Source: Dama dama
Taxonomy: Eukaryota; Chordata; Mammalia; Artiodactyla; Cervidae
Length of the DNA: 64,000 bases
Direction of reading: 5' to 3'
Assembly (NCBI RefSeq): GCF_033118175.1
Contig: NC_083681.1
Coordinates: 18,246,001 to 18,310,000, forward strand
Every line of letters starts with the position of its first letter. Position 1 is the first letter of the stretch. A model generated the notes under the pieces. That model was not told where the DNA came from and ran no database searches. It saw nothing but the letters and a program-made list of their open reading frames with translations. Positions 1-12,319 of the stretch are shown here, one piece after another. A program made the position numbers and the translations under genes.

Positions 1-3000
1 CAGGAAAAACTCACCCAGTGGAAAAGTATTGGTTGGGGGAGGGTCAGTTGAAAGATAACTGCGGTTGTTCAGTTGTAGGAGACTGCCTGGTCTGTGCTGA
101 GTTAGGTAAGAGGCTGACATAAGGCTCTTCTTCAATTCAGGTGCCTTAATAGAATTTGTTGGGATAAAAGTGAAGAGTGAATTTTATCCACAACACATCC
201 AACTTAAAATGGGAAATAGAGCCTCTTAGAAACAAAGAGCATCAGAAAGTAGCTTGTAACACTCCAGCCAGGGTTATGTACATACAAAACTTATACTTCC
301 AAGTAACTACTTAATAGAGGAAATTATACTGGAGACATCAACCTAAAAAGTTGGGGTTCTTTTGATATTCCAAAATTGATATTTTTGCATGCATAGTTAG
401 AAAAAGCCAGTCCATAAGATCAAACACACTGAACAGAATGCTTACTTACGTATCAGAAGGTTCTAGAAAAGGAAATAATAAAGTAACTTCACAGGAAACC
501 AACAAGAAATTGCTTGAAACTATATCAGAACTAAAAAAGGCTGCTAGCACTGACTCTGCCAGGTCGTAGATCTAGTAGGACTGAGCAGTCACATTTGACT
601 TTTCTTCTGAGTATCTCTTTGCCATCCTCTTGGAGCATTTTTTTTTTTTTTTTTTTTGCCATTCGGCTTTCATTTTGGGGTATTACATTGCCATTTAGTC
701 CATTTGGCTTTTGATTTCTAGGCATCTCTTTGCCATTTGTTTTATTTGAAGCATGACTTCCAGTTGGTGAGGTTCTGGTTTGGTTTGGTTACTTTGGTTT
801 GAACACAAAGATTGGTTTGAGCACACAGACATCTGGTATGAACTGCTCGAGCTGAAAAGGGAAATGCTGCCTCTAAGGTTCCACACCCAACCTGGGAACC
901 CCTTGGGAAAAATTTTAAATGACTTGTTCTACAGCTCTGATCCAATGACAAAGAAAAATGGCCTAGAAATATTAGATCTTTATGACAGGTAAATGGACTT
1001 TAGTTCCCTTACGTTCAGGATTCTTCTCCTATAATCAACAGCCTGGAACTGGTCAAACTAAGACCCTTCACCTCCCCAGAGGGGCAGTCCCCACTGGGAC
1101 CAGCTGCCCTTGTTATCAGGACTGATTTAAGCACTACCTAGCCTAAATTTTGGCTATGGAACTACGACCACAGAAATATAAGGAGAATTTTTGATAGTGT
1201 GGCCATAATAGTCTTTAGATTCCAGAGAAAACTGGTTAAAACTTTTTTGAAATTTTCCTACTAGGAAAAGATGCTTTTCTCTCCCTGTGCCCTGAGACCA
1301 TGGCTCTCAGGGACACTTGTCTAGATCATTACTAATTCTTGAAACTGAGGAGAAAAAAAAAAAAAACGGAAAAGTCCTTATCCCAACTGCTACATATAAA
1401 CTAGTGAATTTTATATTGTGATATGTAATTCATAACTAAGTTTGGAAAACAGTTATGAGATCTCTTGTTGTGTCTATTTGGATATATGTACATCTCAGTA
1501 TGTGTCTTTGTATTTGGATATTGTTGCTGAAGTTAATTTGTAAATGAGCTCTATTTAGTTGGTTTAAAGAACAGTAGGCACTTAAAAATCAAACAGTTCT
1601 AAGTCCAAGAGAAATTAAGCTAAATGGATTTCAGGTTCATGTGAACTGGGAAATATTAAGGATCAAATTAATACTTGGTATTAATGTTTGTTTGTTGACA
1701 TGTGTTGGTACTTACATTGACTTTGGTAAATAACAGGACAGGGCTCACATGTGACCACACCAGGGAATCCTTCCCTATTGCCTCAGGTTCTGCCTGTGGT
1801 GGAAAGTTTGCTGGGATTTTCCCTTTTGGACTAGCCTTGTTATGGGTAAGCTTTGTTCCATCTTGTAGTCCCCCCAAACACCCAGGATATTTTTAGAAGA
1901 CTGGGAGACTTTCAACTATGCTTCCATGAAAGCAATTGGTATTTCTCTCTCCTGTGCCCAAGCCCTCAGGAAAAAAAAAGAGGGGGCGGGGAGTGGAAAA
2001 AGCCTTTTGAACTCAAGTTAAAAAAAAAAAAAAAAAACACTGAGATTTCTGGTTCAGTCTTTATGTAAAAGTTAACTGGTAAAGGAATTGTTTGAACTGA
2101 CTTGAAAGTAAGCACTTACAGATTATATCTAAATATATAGAAAAGTGGCCAAGATAAATTTTAGGACTTATGATCTGGGAGGTATTCAGTACTGAAATGT
2201 TATCTGCTATTGAAGGTGGCTTAAGCTTGTTGGTTTGATTAATATAGATATGTCTAAAGTTATCAATGTTAAGTATAATATTCCTGTTGTATCTAGGTTT
2301 ACTAGTGGTCAAATAAAACCTTATCTGTTACAAATCTGTTGACAAGACAAGTAACTCAATGTGGAAAAAACTGTAAGGAAACTAAGATATGTGTTTTCAG
2401 TAAAAGAAAGTATGAGAAATAAAAGAATACTGAAAAGAGTTATGCATGATCAGGATTTCCTAAGACTAAAAATTTAGTTGGGTAAATGAACCTTGTTGAG
2501 ACTAAGCTAAGACTTGGATTTGCCTTTTTCTTTCTGTTCAGAAAAACGTTTTCTTAGAATGACATTTTTGATAACAGATTATATGAGTTTCTTTGCCTTT
2601 AAATGATTTGTATTTGCTTTTCAGATCTCTGGTAACTTTTGATAAGGAATAAGTATGGTCTCACAGTGACTGATCTTACCTAATAAAGTGTTTTTACACT
2701 TTTTGACAAGTTTCCAAAATATCAAATGTTAATTAAAGTTCTTTTGATTTCTGGCTAACTTTGGGATGCTTCAGAGGACCCCTGAAATATCCCAAAGAGA
2801 GATATTTAATTAGGTTCATTCGGTATGCTGAATTGCATGGGAAGTATTGTTGAGTGAGTAATAAATCGCCTCAGATTATATATTATGATAAGTGTTAATA
2901 ACATCCCAAAGAGAGATATTTAATTAGGTTCATTTGGTATGCTGAATTGCATGGGAAGTATTGTTGAGTGAATAATAAATCACCTCAGATTATATATTAT

Positions 3001-3337
3001 GGTAAATGTTATTAATACAGCTATCCTAGAAATTATATGGAGTGCCTAAAATTCTGATATGTCCTGGTTAATATGTTATCAGTCATAATTCTAGTTATAA
3101 CAGTAAAGTGTTGTCATGGCCGTAAGCAAGTTTCTTTGTCAATTGCATTGTAATCAGATTTTAAATGTGCCTTCAAAGTCTTTTGCCATTATAGACAGTT
3201 ATGGTTTTATTTTGATGTTTTTGCAAAAATGCTTCCTCCTAAAAAAGATTTATAGAAAGGACTTTTGGATAAATACAAGTTTCTCACTTTCAGACCATAA
3301 TGCTGAACCAGGTAAGAAATTAAAGGATTCTAATGTG
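1..3337. other. Intronic sequence without a recognised gene or repeat family
   Basis: AT-rich sequence with short poly-A/T runs (640-658, 1352-1366, 2021-2036). The only clear structure is the 114-bp tandem duplication at 2791-3018. Short open frames here have no recognisable domain and lie in several frames at once. Some of it may be old LTR-element sequence, but I could not assign it. Confidence 0.5.
2791..3018. repeat. Tandem duplication, 114-bp unit x2
   Basis: The segment starting CCCAAAGAGAGATATTTAAT at 2791 recurs from 2905, and the copies are head to tail. They differ at roughly five or six positions, for example CATTCGG versus CATTTGG and AAATCGCC versus AAATCACC, so the duplication is not very recent. 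No dispersed-repeat family is recognised within it. Confidence 0.9.
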
Positions 3338-3734
3338 AAGAAAGCTGAGCGCTGAAAAATTGATGCTTTTGAACTGTGGTGTTGAAGAAGACTCTTGAGA
3401 GTCCCTTGGACTGCAAGGAGATCCAACCAGTCCATCCTAAAGGAGATCAGTCCTGGGTGTTCATTGGAAGCACTGATGCTGAAGCTGAAACTCCAATACT
3501 TTGGCCACCTCATGCGAAGAGTTGACTCATTGGAAAAGACCCTGATGCTGGGAGGGGTTGAGGGCAGGAGGAGAAGGGGACGAGAGAGGATGAGATGGCC
3601 GGATGGCATCACCAACTCAATGGACATGAGTTTGAGTAAACTCCGGGAGTTTGTGATGGACAGGGAGGCAGGCCTGGCATGCTGCGATTCATGGGGTCGC
3701 AAAGAGTCGGACATGACTGAGCAACTGAACTGAA
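3338..3734 (+). mobile_element. BovB LINE 3' fragment
   Basis: It begins AAGAAAGCTGAGCGC and runs through the BovB ORF2 C-terminal coding region (frame reading ...QSILKEISPG...) to the 3' end, AGAGTCGGACATGACTGAGCAACTGAACTGAA. It is a 5'-truncated copy of about 0.4 kb, in sense orientation relative to the window and antisense to ALKBH8. Confidence 0.88.
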
Positions 3735-3924
3735 TGGGAAATCTGATGGCTTCCCAAAGGTTAACAAAAGGACTGAATGAACAGGTGAATATGCTTATAA
3801 CTTTTATGGTTTATATCTGAAAAACTACTGGTTTGTATCTATGTTTTCCAGGTATAAGGAAAACTTTCCCCTCAAAAATTTGATAAGTTATACTTTTGCA
3901 ACCTGAGGCCTTGCCTCCAGGCGC

Positions 3925-6900
3925 ATGAAGAGGCAACATAGTTCATGTTGAGATATTTACATTACACAAAGATGGCCAAGTAGAAGGATAAGTGCTCATC
4001 TTCTCCTGCAAGAACACCAAAATTACAACTAGCTGCTGAATAATCATCAATAGGAGAATGTTGGAACCCACCAAAAAAAGATATCCTACGTCCAAGGGCA
4101 AAGGAGAAGCTGCAACAAGATGGCAGGAGGGGCACAATCGCATTTAACATCAAACCTCATACCCGCCAGAGAAGCTTGGAAAGCACAAACAAAACCCTGT
4201 GTACACAGGAACCAGGGAAAGGGGCAGTGACCCCCACAAGAGACTGAGCCAGGCCTGCTGTGAGTGTCTGAGGGTCTCCTGTGGAGGCCTGGGTTAGTTA
4301 GTTGCCTGCCACGGGGACAGGGACTCTAGCAGCAGCAGTCCTAGGAGGTGTGGCATGTGGCATCAGTCCTTCTGGAGGAGGTTGCCATTAGCCCCACCAC
4401 AGAGCCACAGGTGGGCAATCCCAAATTAAAAGAACAATTACACCAAAGAAGTTCTGGCACTACTGCGAAAGTTCTAGGTCCCAACCTGGAGATCCAACAA
4501 AGGGACTGAAAATCCCCAGTGAATTTGACTTTGAAGGTCAGCAGGATTTGATTATAAAACCTCCACAGGACTGGGGAAACACAGACTCTTGAGGGCACAA
4601 ACAAAATACTGTGTACACTGGGGCCAAGGAGAAAGGAGCAGTGACCACATAAGAGACTGAGCCAGACTTGTCTGTCAGTGTTTGGGAGTCCCCAGCAGAG
4701 GCATCGGGTCAACAGTGGCCTGCTGCTAGGTCATGGCATTGATAGCAGCAATTCTAAGGGCATGGCATGATGGCATAAATCCTTTTGGAGGTCACCATTA
4801 TCCCAACTGTAATTTGGCCTGAGGCCAAACTATAGAGAGGGAACACAATCCCACCCATCAGTAGAAAACTGGATTAAAGATTTACTGAGCATGGCCTTGC
4901 CCACCAGAGCAAGATCCAGTTTTCCTCACAGCCAGTCCCTCCCATCATCAAGCTTGCATAAACCTCTTGTCCTCATCCATCAGAAAGCAAACAGAATAAA
5001 AACCACAATCACAGAAAACTAACCAAAATGATCACATGGATCACAACTTTGTGTAACTTAATGAAACTATGAGCCAAGCCTTGAACGGCCACCCAAGACA
5101 TGGGTCACGGTGGAAAGTTCTGACAAAACATGGTCTACTGGAGAAGAATGGCAAACCATTTTAGCATTCCTGCCTTGAGAACCCCATAAACAGTATGGAA
5201 AGACAAAAAGATATGACACCAAAAAATGAACCACCCAGGTCAGTAAGTGTCCAATATCCTCCTGGAGAACAGAAGGAATGAGGAAGCTGAGTCAAAACAG
5301 AAATAACACCCAGTTGTGGATGTGACTGGTGGTGAAAGTAAAGTCCAATGCTATAACCAAAACTGCATAGGAACCTGGAATGTTAGGTCCACGAATCAAG
5401 GTAAATTGGAAGTGGTCAAAAGGAGATGACAACAGTGAACATCAACATTTTAGGAATCAGTGAACTAAAATGGACAGGAAAGGGCAAATCTAATTCAGAT
5501 GACACTATATCTCTTAATGTAAGCAAGAATCCCTTAGAGGAAATGGAGTAGCCCTCATAGTCAACAAGAGTGCAAAATGCAGTACTTAAGCACAATCTCA
5601 AAAATGACAGAATATTCTCCATTCGTTTCCAAAGCAAACCATTCTACCACAGTAATCCAAGTCCATGCCCCAACCACTAACGCCAAAGAACCTGAAGTTG
5701 AACAGTTCTATGAGGACCTATAAGACCTTCTAGAACTAATGCTAAAAAAAGATGCCTATTTCATCACAGGGTACTGGAATGCAAAAGGAGTAAGTCAAGA
5801 GATACCTGGAGTAAGAGGCAAGTTTGGCCTTAGAGTACAAAATGAAGCCAGGCAAAGGCTAACAAAGTTTTGCCAAAAGTATGCACTGGTCACAGCAAAC
5901 ACCTTCTTCTAACAACACAAGAGACAACTGCCCATCATGAAAAGATGGGCACATAAAGGACAGAAATGGTATGGACCAAACAGAAGCAGAAAAGATTAAG
6001 AAGAGGTAGCAAGAATACACATAAGAACTGTACAAAAAAGATCCTCATGCCCCAGATAACCACGATGGTGGGATCACTCACCTTGAGCCAGACATCCTGG
6101 AATGTGAAGTCAAGTGAGCCTTAGAAAGCATGACTATGAACAAAGCTAGTGGAGGTGATGGAATTCCAGCTGAGCTATTTCAAATCCTAAAATATGATAC
6201 TGCTAAAGTGCTATAATCAATATGCCAGCAAATTTGGAAAACTCAGCAGTGACCACAGGACTGGAAAATGTCTGTTTTCATTCCAATCTCAAAGAAGGGC
6301 AATGCCAAATAGTGTTCAAACTATCACACAATTGCACCCATTTCACATGCTAGCAAGATTATGCTCAAAATCCTTCAGGCTAGGCTTCAACAGTACACGA
6401 ACCAAGAACCTCCAGATGTACAAGGTGGACTTAGAAAAAGCAAAAGAACCAGAGACCAAATTGCCAACATCCGCTGGATCACAGATAAAATAAGGGAATT
6501 CCACAAAAACATCTACTTCTGCATCATTGACTACACTAAAGCCATTGACTGTGTAGATCAAAACACGGAGTGGAAAATTCTTAAAGAGATGGGAATATCA
6601 GACCACCTTATCTGCCTTCTGATAAATTGGTGTGCAGGTTAAGAAACAACAGGGAGAACTGGACATGGAACAATGAACTGGTTCAATATTGGGAAAGGAG
6701 TACATCAAGGCCGTACATTGTCACCCTGTTCACTTAGCTTATATGCAGAGTACACCACACAAAATGCATGGTTGAATAAAGCTCAGGCTGGAATCAAGAC
6801 TGCCAGGAGAAATACCAATAACCTCAGATATGCAGATGACATTACCCTAATGGCAGAAAGCAAAGAGGAACTAAAAATCTCTTGATGAAGTTGAAAGAGG

Positions 6901-7605
6901 AGAGTGAAAAAGCTGGCTTAAAACTCAACATTTAAAAAATGAAGATCATGACATCCAGTCCCATTAATTCATGCCAAATGATGGGAAAACAGTGGAAACA
7001 GTGACAGACTTTATTTTCTTGGGCTCCAAAACCACTACAGATGTTGACTGAAGCTATGAAATTAAAAGATGCCTGCTCCTTGGAAGAAAAGCTATGACAA
7101 ACTAGACAGCCTATTAAAAAGGAGAGGCATCACTTCATTGACAAAAGTCTATATAGTCAAAGCTATGCTTTTTCCAGTAGTGATATTTGGATGTGAGAGT
7201 TGGACCATAAAGAAGGCTGACAGCCAAAGAATTAATGCTTTGGAACTGTGGTGCTGGTGAAGACTCTTGAGGTTTCCATGGACAGCAAGGAGATCAAACC
7301 AGACAATCCTAAAGGAAATCAACTCTAAATAGTCATTAGAAGGAGTGCTGCTGAAGCTAAAGCTCCAATACTCTTGGCCACCTGATGGGAACAGCCAACT
7401 CACTGGAAAAGACCCTAATGCTGGGAAAGATTGAGGGCAGGAGGAAAAGGGGGTGACGGAGGATGAGATGGTTGGATGGCATCACGGACTCACTGTACAT
7501 GAGTCTGAGCATTCTCTGGGAGATAGTGAAAGTCAGGGAAGGCCGGCATGCTATAAGTCCAGGGGACTGCGAAGAGCTGGACATGAAGGAGCAACTGAAC
7601 TGAAA
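3925..7605 (+). mobile_element. Near full-length BovB LINE, degenerate
   Basis: About 3.7 kb. The 5' 1.05 kb (to about 5000) is a GC-richer leader homologous to the ruminant L1 5' UTR (compare the minus strand of 36200-37046). BovB ORF sequence follows: endonuclease region from about 5340 (GGAACCTGGAATGTTAGG), reverse transcriptase from about 6100 with the YADD box near 6830 (frame reading LRYADDITLMAESKEE), and the C-terminal region to about 7260. The 3' end is GGAGCAACTGAACTGAA at about 7600. Many stops and frameshifts split the ORF, so the element is dead. It is the most complete BovB here apart from the one at 50028-54690. Confidence 0.88.
4165..4805 (+). repeat. Direct repeat in the BovB/L1-type leader, spacing about 412 bp
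   Basis: The block GCACAAACAAAAC...AGACTGAGCC...GCATCAGTCC at about 4165-4395 recurs at about 4590-4805 (AGACTGAGCC at 4241 and 4654). In the related L1 leader at 36200-37046 this block is present once. The duplicated part resembles a promoter monomer arrangement. The two copies have diverged noticeably. Confidence 0.7.
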
Positions 7606-8075
7606 GACAACAACAAGAAAGCAAAATTGAAGCATTTTCACATTTTCTCTCTACCTTATCCCTCCAGAGATTGGAAACTCTGTTTCCAGTCGCTTTGTCA
7701 GATAAATTAGAAAAACCATCTCAGCAACAGGTCCACATAAAGAAATTCTGCAATTCTGGAGACCAGGAGAAGGGAAGGATTCACCTACATCTGTTAGGTG
7801 AAATCTGTGATAAGCCCTTGGTGTGACTTTCCTAGCCCTGAAGAGTTTTAAGTTCAGTCTGAGACTCTTTATAAAAGTTTCAGTGAAGCAAAAAAAGAAA
7901 AAAAATATATATATATACATATGTATATATATGATAGTTATGGTTATATAAACCACCAGGCCAGTTTTATTGAAACCAGGCTTATTTTGTAAACAAACTT
8001 GTCTTGTCTTAATTTAGTTATATTTGGTAAAAGCAAGGTTAATTTTAGGGAAAAAAAGATATTTTGATGAATGTT
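7606..8075. other. Unassigned intronic sequence
   Basis: No gene is recognised. It contains an A-rich to AT-dinucleotide stretch at about 7890-7940. The rest is unique-looking AT-rich sequence. Confidence 0.5.
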
Positions 8076-8149
8076 AAATCCCAGTTTGGTTTTGTAAAGT
8101 AATTAGCCTCCAACTAATAAAAATAAATGGAAAAAAAAATCCCAGTTTG
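8076..8149 (+). mobile_element. Very short (about 48 bp) LINE 3'-end insertion with target duplications
   Basis: AAATCCCAGTTTG occurs at 8076-8088 and again at 8137-8149. Between the copies lie GTTTTGTAAAGTAATTAGCC and CTCCAACTAATAAAAATAAA plus an A tail, a typical ruminant LINE 3' terminus. The 13-bp duplication and A tail show a severely 5'-truncated retrotransposition. Confidence 0.8.
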
Positions 8150-8399
8150 TTAATTTAGGTCTATATCTACCAAGACTCATTTCCTGGATAGTTGTTTGCT
8201 GTTATGCTATACTAATATAAAATTTAATTGAATTATTAAAGGACATTCTAAGCTTGTTTCTGAGGCTTATCTCAGTGATCAATCTTTTAACAAAGATGAG
8301 GTGCCTCACAACCTGCAGCAAGGGCTGGAAAAAGACATAACTGGACCATAACTAGAAGACAAGTGTCTAGAGATCTTCAACTATTAAGACCTAATCCAG

Positions 8400-8977
8400 T
8401 AATAGCACGCTGAGCAGCCTTCTCCAGAACTAGGAATGAGTCTTCCTAGCAATGTGGAATGGAATGGTCATGAAATGCCTCCCAAAGTATGGTCAAATTT
8501 ATTACCATGAAGGGGTACTCTCAACTATAACTTGGCACTTGCAAAGGGCATTTGCCATCTGCCTCTGCAGAGACTGAATCCTCTGTTGCTACAGCTATTG
8601 ACTTTCATGCCCTGCAGGGAATTCAGGGTGGAGAGTGAGGCACTCTGTGCTCCAAGGAAACTGGTGGAAACAAGTCTTTAGATAGATATTTTCAGAACTG
8701 ATTTCATGATTCTTATCTCCTCGGATCTAGAAAAGCATTAAATCCCGTCATGGTGACATCACCTTCTCATGACTAGCAGAAAACCTTTTGTAAAGTAAGC
8801 ACTGGATTGCACTGAACTCCCCTTTCACCAAAATCATATATATTGAGCTTCTCTCACTACCAATTTGGGGCAGTTTCTCAGCTATTTGAGATACTGTTTC
8901 TGGAGCTGCAGTCTTCATTTTACCCCAAATAAAACCTAACTTGCATTCTCACATTGTGCATCTTTTTCTAGTTGACA
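8400..8977 (+). mobile_element. Putative solo LTR of an endogenous retrovirus (5' edge uncertain)
   Basis: The 3' half has LTR character: a pyrimidine-rich leader, AATAAA at about 8927, and a terminal ...CTAGTTGACA. The pattern (CCCCTTTCACC..., GGGGCAGTTTCTC..., CCCCAAATAAAACC) resembles a common ruminant LTR. No internal retroviral coding sequence adjoins it. The 5' boundary was not resolved. Confidence 0.55.
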
Positions 8978-8984
8978 AAAGTGG

Positions 8985-10640
8985 GACAAAGTGAGATGGC
9001 AGAGAAATATGTTCCAGATGAAGGAACAAGATAAAAACCGAGAAAAACAAGTGGAAAGAGGCAATCTACCCAAAACAGAGTCCAGAGTAATGACAGTAAA
9101 GATGATCTTGGAAAAAGAAGGGAGACACAAACTGAAAAGATACAAGAAACATCCAAAGGCACTTCCCTGGTGGTCAGTGGTTAAGATTCTGCCTGCCAGT
9201 GCAGGGGACATGAGTTCGATCCCTAGTCTGGGAACATCCTACCTGCTGCAGAGCAATCGAAACTATGCACCACAGCTACTGAAGTCCTTGCGTCTGTGCT
9301 CTGCAACCAGATAAGCCATCACAATGAGAAACCTGAGCAACACAATGAACAGTAGCCCCTGCTCACTGTAACTAGACGAAGTACAAAGATCCAAAACCTA
9401 TGGGTGGCAGCAAAAGCACTTCTAAGAGGGAAGTTTATTATAGCAATACAATCTTACTTCAAGAAAGAGAAAAATCTCAAATAAACCAAACCTTACACTT
9501 AAAGCAATTAGAGAAAGAAGAACAAACACAAAGTTAGTGGAAGGAAAAACAATCATACAGATCAGAGCAGGAATAAATGAAATAGATGAAGAAAGAGAAA
9601 AAAAATCAATGAAACTAAAAGCTGGTTCTTTGAGAAGATAAACAAAATTGATAAACCTTTAGCCAGATTTATCGAGGAAAAAATGAGAAAGGACTCAAAA
9701 CAATAAAATTAGAAGTGGGGAAAAAAATCACAACTGATACCACAGAAATCCAAAGGATCCTAAGAGACTACTACAATTAAATAAACTCAAAATGGATTAA
9801 AGACCTAAATGTAAAACGAGATACTATAAAACTCTTACACACACACACACACAAAAACAGGCAAAACACTCTTTGATATAAATTGCAGCCATATCTTTTT
9901 GGATCCACTACCAAGAATAATGAAAATAAACAAACAAACAAAAATTTAAAAATTGAACCTAATTAAACTTAATAGTTTTTGGACACAAAGGAAACCATAA
10001 ACAAAATAAGAGGACAACTCAGAGAATGGGAGAAAATATCTGCAAATGAAGCAACCAACAAGGTATCTTGTATATCACACACACAAAAAAAATCCTGACT
10101 AGATATTTTGTAAATCTCAAAAATATACAAACATCTCAGGCAGCTCAATACCAAAAAAACAAACAACTGAATAAAAAAATTGGGCAGAAAATCTAAGTAG
10201 ACATTTTCATACAGATAAAAAGCACAAGAAAAGATGGTCAACATCACTAATAATCAGAGAAATACAAATCAAAACTATAATGAGGCATCACCTCACACCA
10301 GTCAGAATGGCCATCTTTAAAAAGTCTATGAACAATAAAGGCTAGAGTGTGGAGGAAAGGGAACTCTCCTACACTATTGTTGGGAATGTAAATTGGTATA
10401 GCCACTTTCAAGAAGAGTATGGTGGTTACTTAAAAAAATAAAAATAGAACCACTATATGATCCAGTAACCCCTCTCCTGGGCATATATCAGAGAAAACTA
10501 TAATTCAAAAAGATACATGCACCTTGATGTTCATCGCAGCATTATTTACAATAGCCAAGATGTGGAAGCGACCTCAACATCCACAACATACAAATGGATA
10601 AGGAAGATGTGGTGTGTATATAAAAATGCTGGGATATATA
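8985..10640 (+). mobile_element. L1 LINE, internally deleted, carrying a CHR SINE
   Basis: At 8991-9155 the ORF1 start is visible (frame MFQMKEQDKNREKQ). A SINE interrupts at 9158-9390. From about 9395 the sequence is ORF2 (AAAACCTATGGG...), and near 9780 it jumps to the ORF2 C-terminal region (AAATGGATTAAAGACCTAAA). The end is near ACATACAAATGGATAAGGAA. A (CA)n and A-rich tract lies at 9838-9858. Large internal deletions are clear. Confidence 0.75.
9158..9390 (+). mobile_element. CHR-type tRNA-derived SINE
   Basis: It has a tRNA-like head (ACTTCCCTGGTGGTCAGTGG with GAGTTCGATCCCTAGTCTGG as A/B-box-like parts), followed by the long CHR body (CACCACAGCTACTGAAG..., CAATGAGAAACC...). It is inserted inside an L1. 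Confidence 0.8.
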
Positions 10641-10654
10641 TATATATACACACA

Positions 10655-10812
10655 CTGTGAGTCAGATATTATTATTACCATATTCCTGATGAGGAAACTC
10701 TATCTCAAAGAATATAAGTAATTTGCCCTAAGTTGAGCAGTAGTACAGTGGATGCAGGGATTTAAACCCAGGTCTGTTACACTCTAAAAATTCATGTTCT
10801 TCCTCTTGCCAC
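10655..10812 (-). mobile_element. MIR SINE
   Basis: The antisense MIR core is visible: CTGATGAGGAAAC, then TAATTTGCCCTAAGTT, then GCAGGGATTTAAACCCAGGTCTG. The copy is old and diverged. Confidence 0.75.
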
Positions 10813-11729
10813 ATTATATTTAATATACATGTTCACTACAGTGTTATTTAATAGCTCCAAACTGAACACAACCAAATGTCAAGTTATAGCCACCTCTTAG
10901 AATATTATAAAGTCCAGGAACTACATAAGACTACATATCAAGACAGAAATATTAAGTGATATATTTGAGTTATTAAATTGTATACATACTCATGACTACA
11001 TTAAACAAAATATAGAAAAAAACACTAAAAGGATATCCTCACAATAAACTTGTTTATTAGGGCATTAGGATTATAAAGGAATATATTTTACTTTGCCCAT
11101 TTTCTGAGTTGTGCCTATATTATTTTTATTTCTTAAAAATATAGAGCACATGAGCCACCCTCTCAAGTCTGGCTCCTGCTGGTTCTGCAGTTTTCTTCTG
11201 TGTAATCTGCCTTAGTTTTTGATAGGCCAGCATTTTGTGGGCACGGATTAAGAGATTGTGGTGCAGGAAAAAGGAATGTTACTTCTGGAGTGCTGGATTT
11301 AAATAACAAACTAAGCAGTGTTTTCTGAGTGTGGGTCCCTACAGTCCCCTCCAAGGCAGGCACCCTGGGAAACTGGTTTCGGGCGGCGGGGGGCAGGGGG
11401 GGCAGTCTGGGAACAGACCATCCAGCCTCTCCCATCTCCACTCTACTGGGCTCAGCATGAATTAGAAGGATAGGTACCATGTCTCAGTTTCAGATGCTGT
11501 GCTCCAAATGGTCAGCCACAAGATCCGGAGCAGAGCTGGGGACTGTGGATGAAAAATCACTAAGAGGAAACATCAGGGCATTCTGGCTAAACCAATTTGA
11601 CAAGGGTCATTGAAGATGACAGCACTATCCATCTAGCTGCTCAGAACACAAAGCCAGGCATCTGACTCCTCATTCTCTGGGGGACCTCACATCTAATCCA
11701 TAGCAAATACTACTAACTCTAGAAACAAA
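10813..11729. other. Unassigned intronic sequence
   Basis: No gene is supported. A short G-rich tract (GGGCGGCGGGGGGCAGGGGG, about 11381-11401) stands out from its surroundings. Open frames across it have no recognisable domain. Confidence 0.5.
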
Positions 11730-12129
11730 TGACAATGAACGACACAACTCAAAACCTATGGGACACAGCAAAGCAGTTCTAAGAGGGAAGTTTATAGCAA
11801 TACAATCCTACCTCAAGAAACAAGAAAAACATTGAATAGCCAACCTAACTTTACACCTAAAATAACTGGAAAAAGAAGAACAAAAAACCCTCAAAATTAG
11901 TAGAAGGAAAGAAATCATAAAGATCTGAACAGAAATAAATGAAAAAAAAAATGAAAGAAATAGTAAAGATTAATGAAACCAAAAGCTGCTTCTTTGAGAA
12001 AATAAAACTGACAAGCCTTTAGCCAGACTCATCAAGAAAAAAAGAGAGAAGAATCAAATCAACAAAATTAGAAATGAAAAAGGAGAGGTAACAGATAATG
12101 GAGAAATACAAAGATTATAAGAGACTATA

Positions 12130-12319
12130 CAGTTCAGTTCAGTTGCTCAGTTGTGTCCGACTCTTTGAACCCCATGAACCGCAGCATGCCAGGCCTCCCT
12201 GTCCATCACCAACACCCTGAGTCCACCCAAACCCATGTCCATTGAGTCGGTGATGCCACCAAACCATCTCATCCTCTGTCATCCCCTTCTCCTCCTGCCC
12301 TCAATCTTTCCCAGCAACA
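12130..12319 (-). mobile_element. BovB 3'-end (Bov-A-like) fragment inside L1
   Basis: It starts CAGTTCAGTTCAGTTGCTCAG and ends in TCAATCTTTCCCAGCA. ACTATA flanks both sides (12124-12129 and 12320-12325), and the L1 resumes in register, so this is an insertion into the L1. Confidence 0.8.

Noticed and set aside
450..462. 13-nt microexon on the minus strand between CTTTTCTAG and GTAAGTAAG
   Set aside because: Splice signals look good, but there is no matching protein sequence, no frame evidence, and such short exons are easily found by chance.
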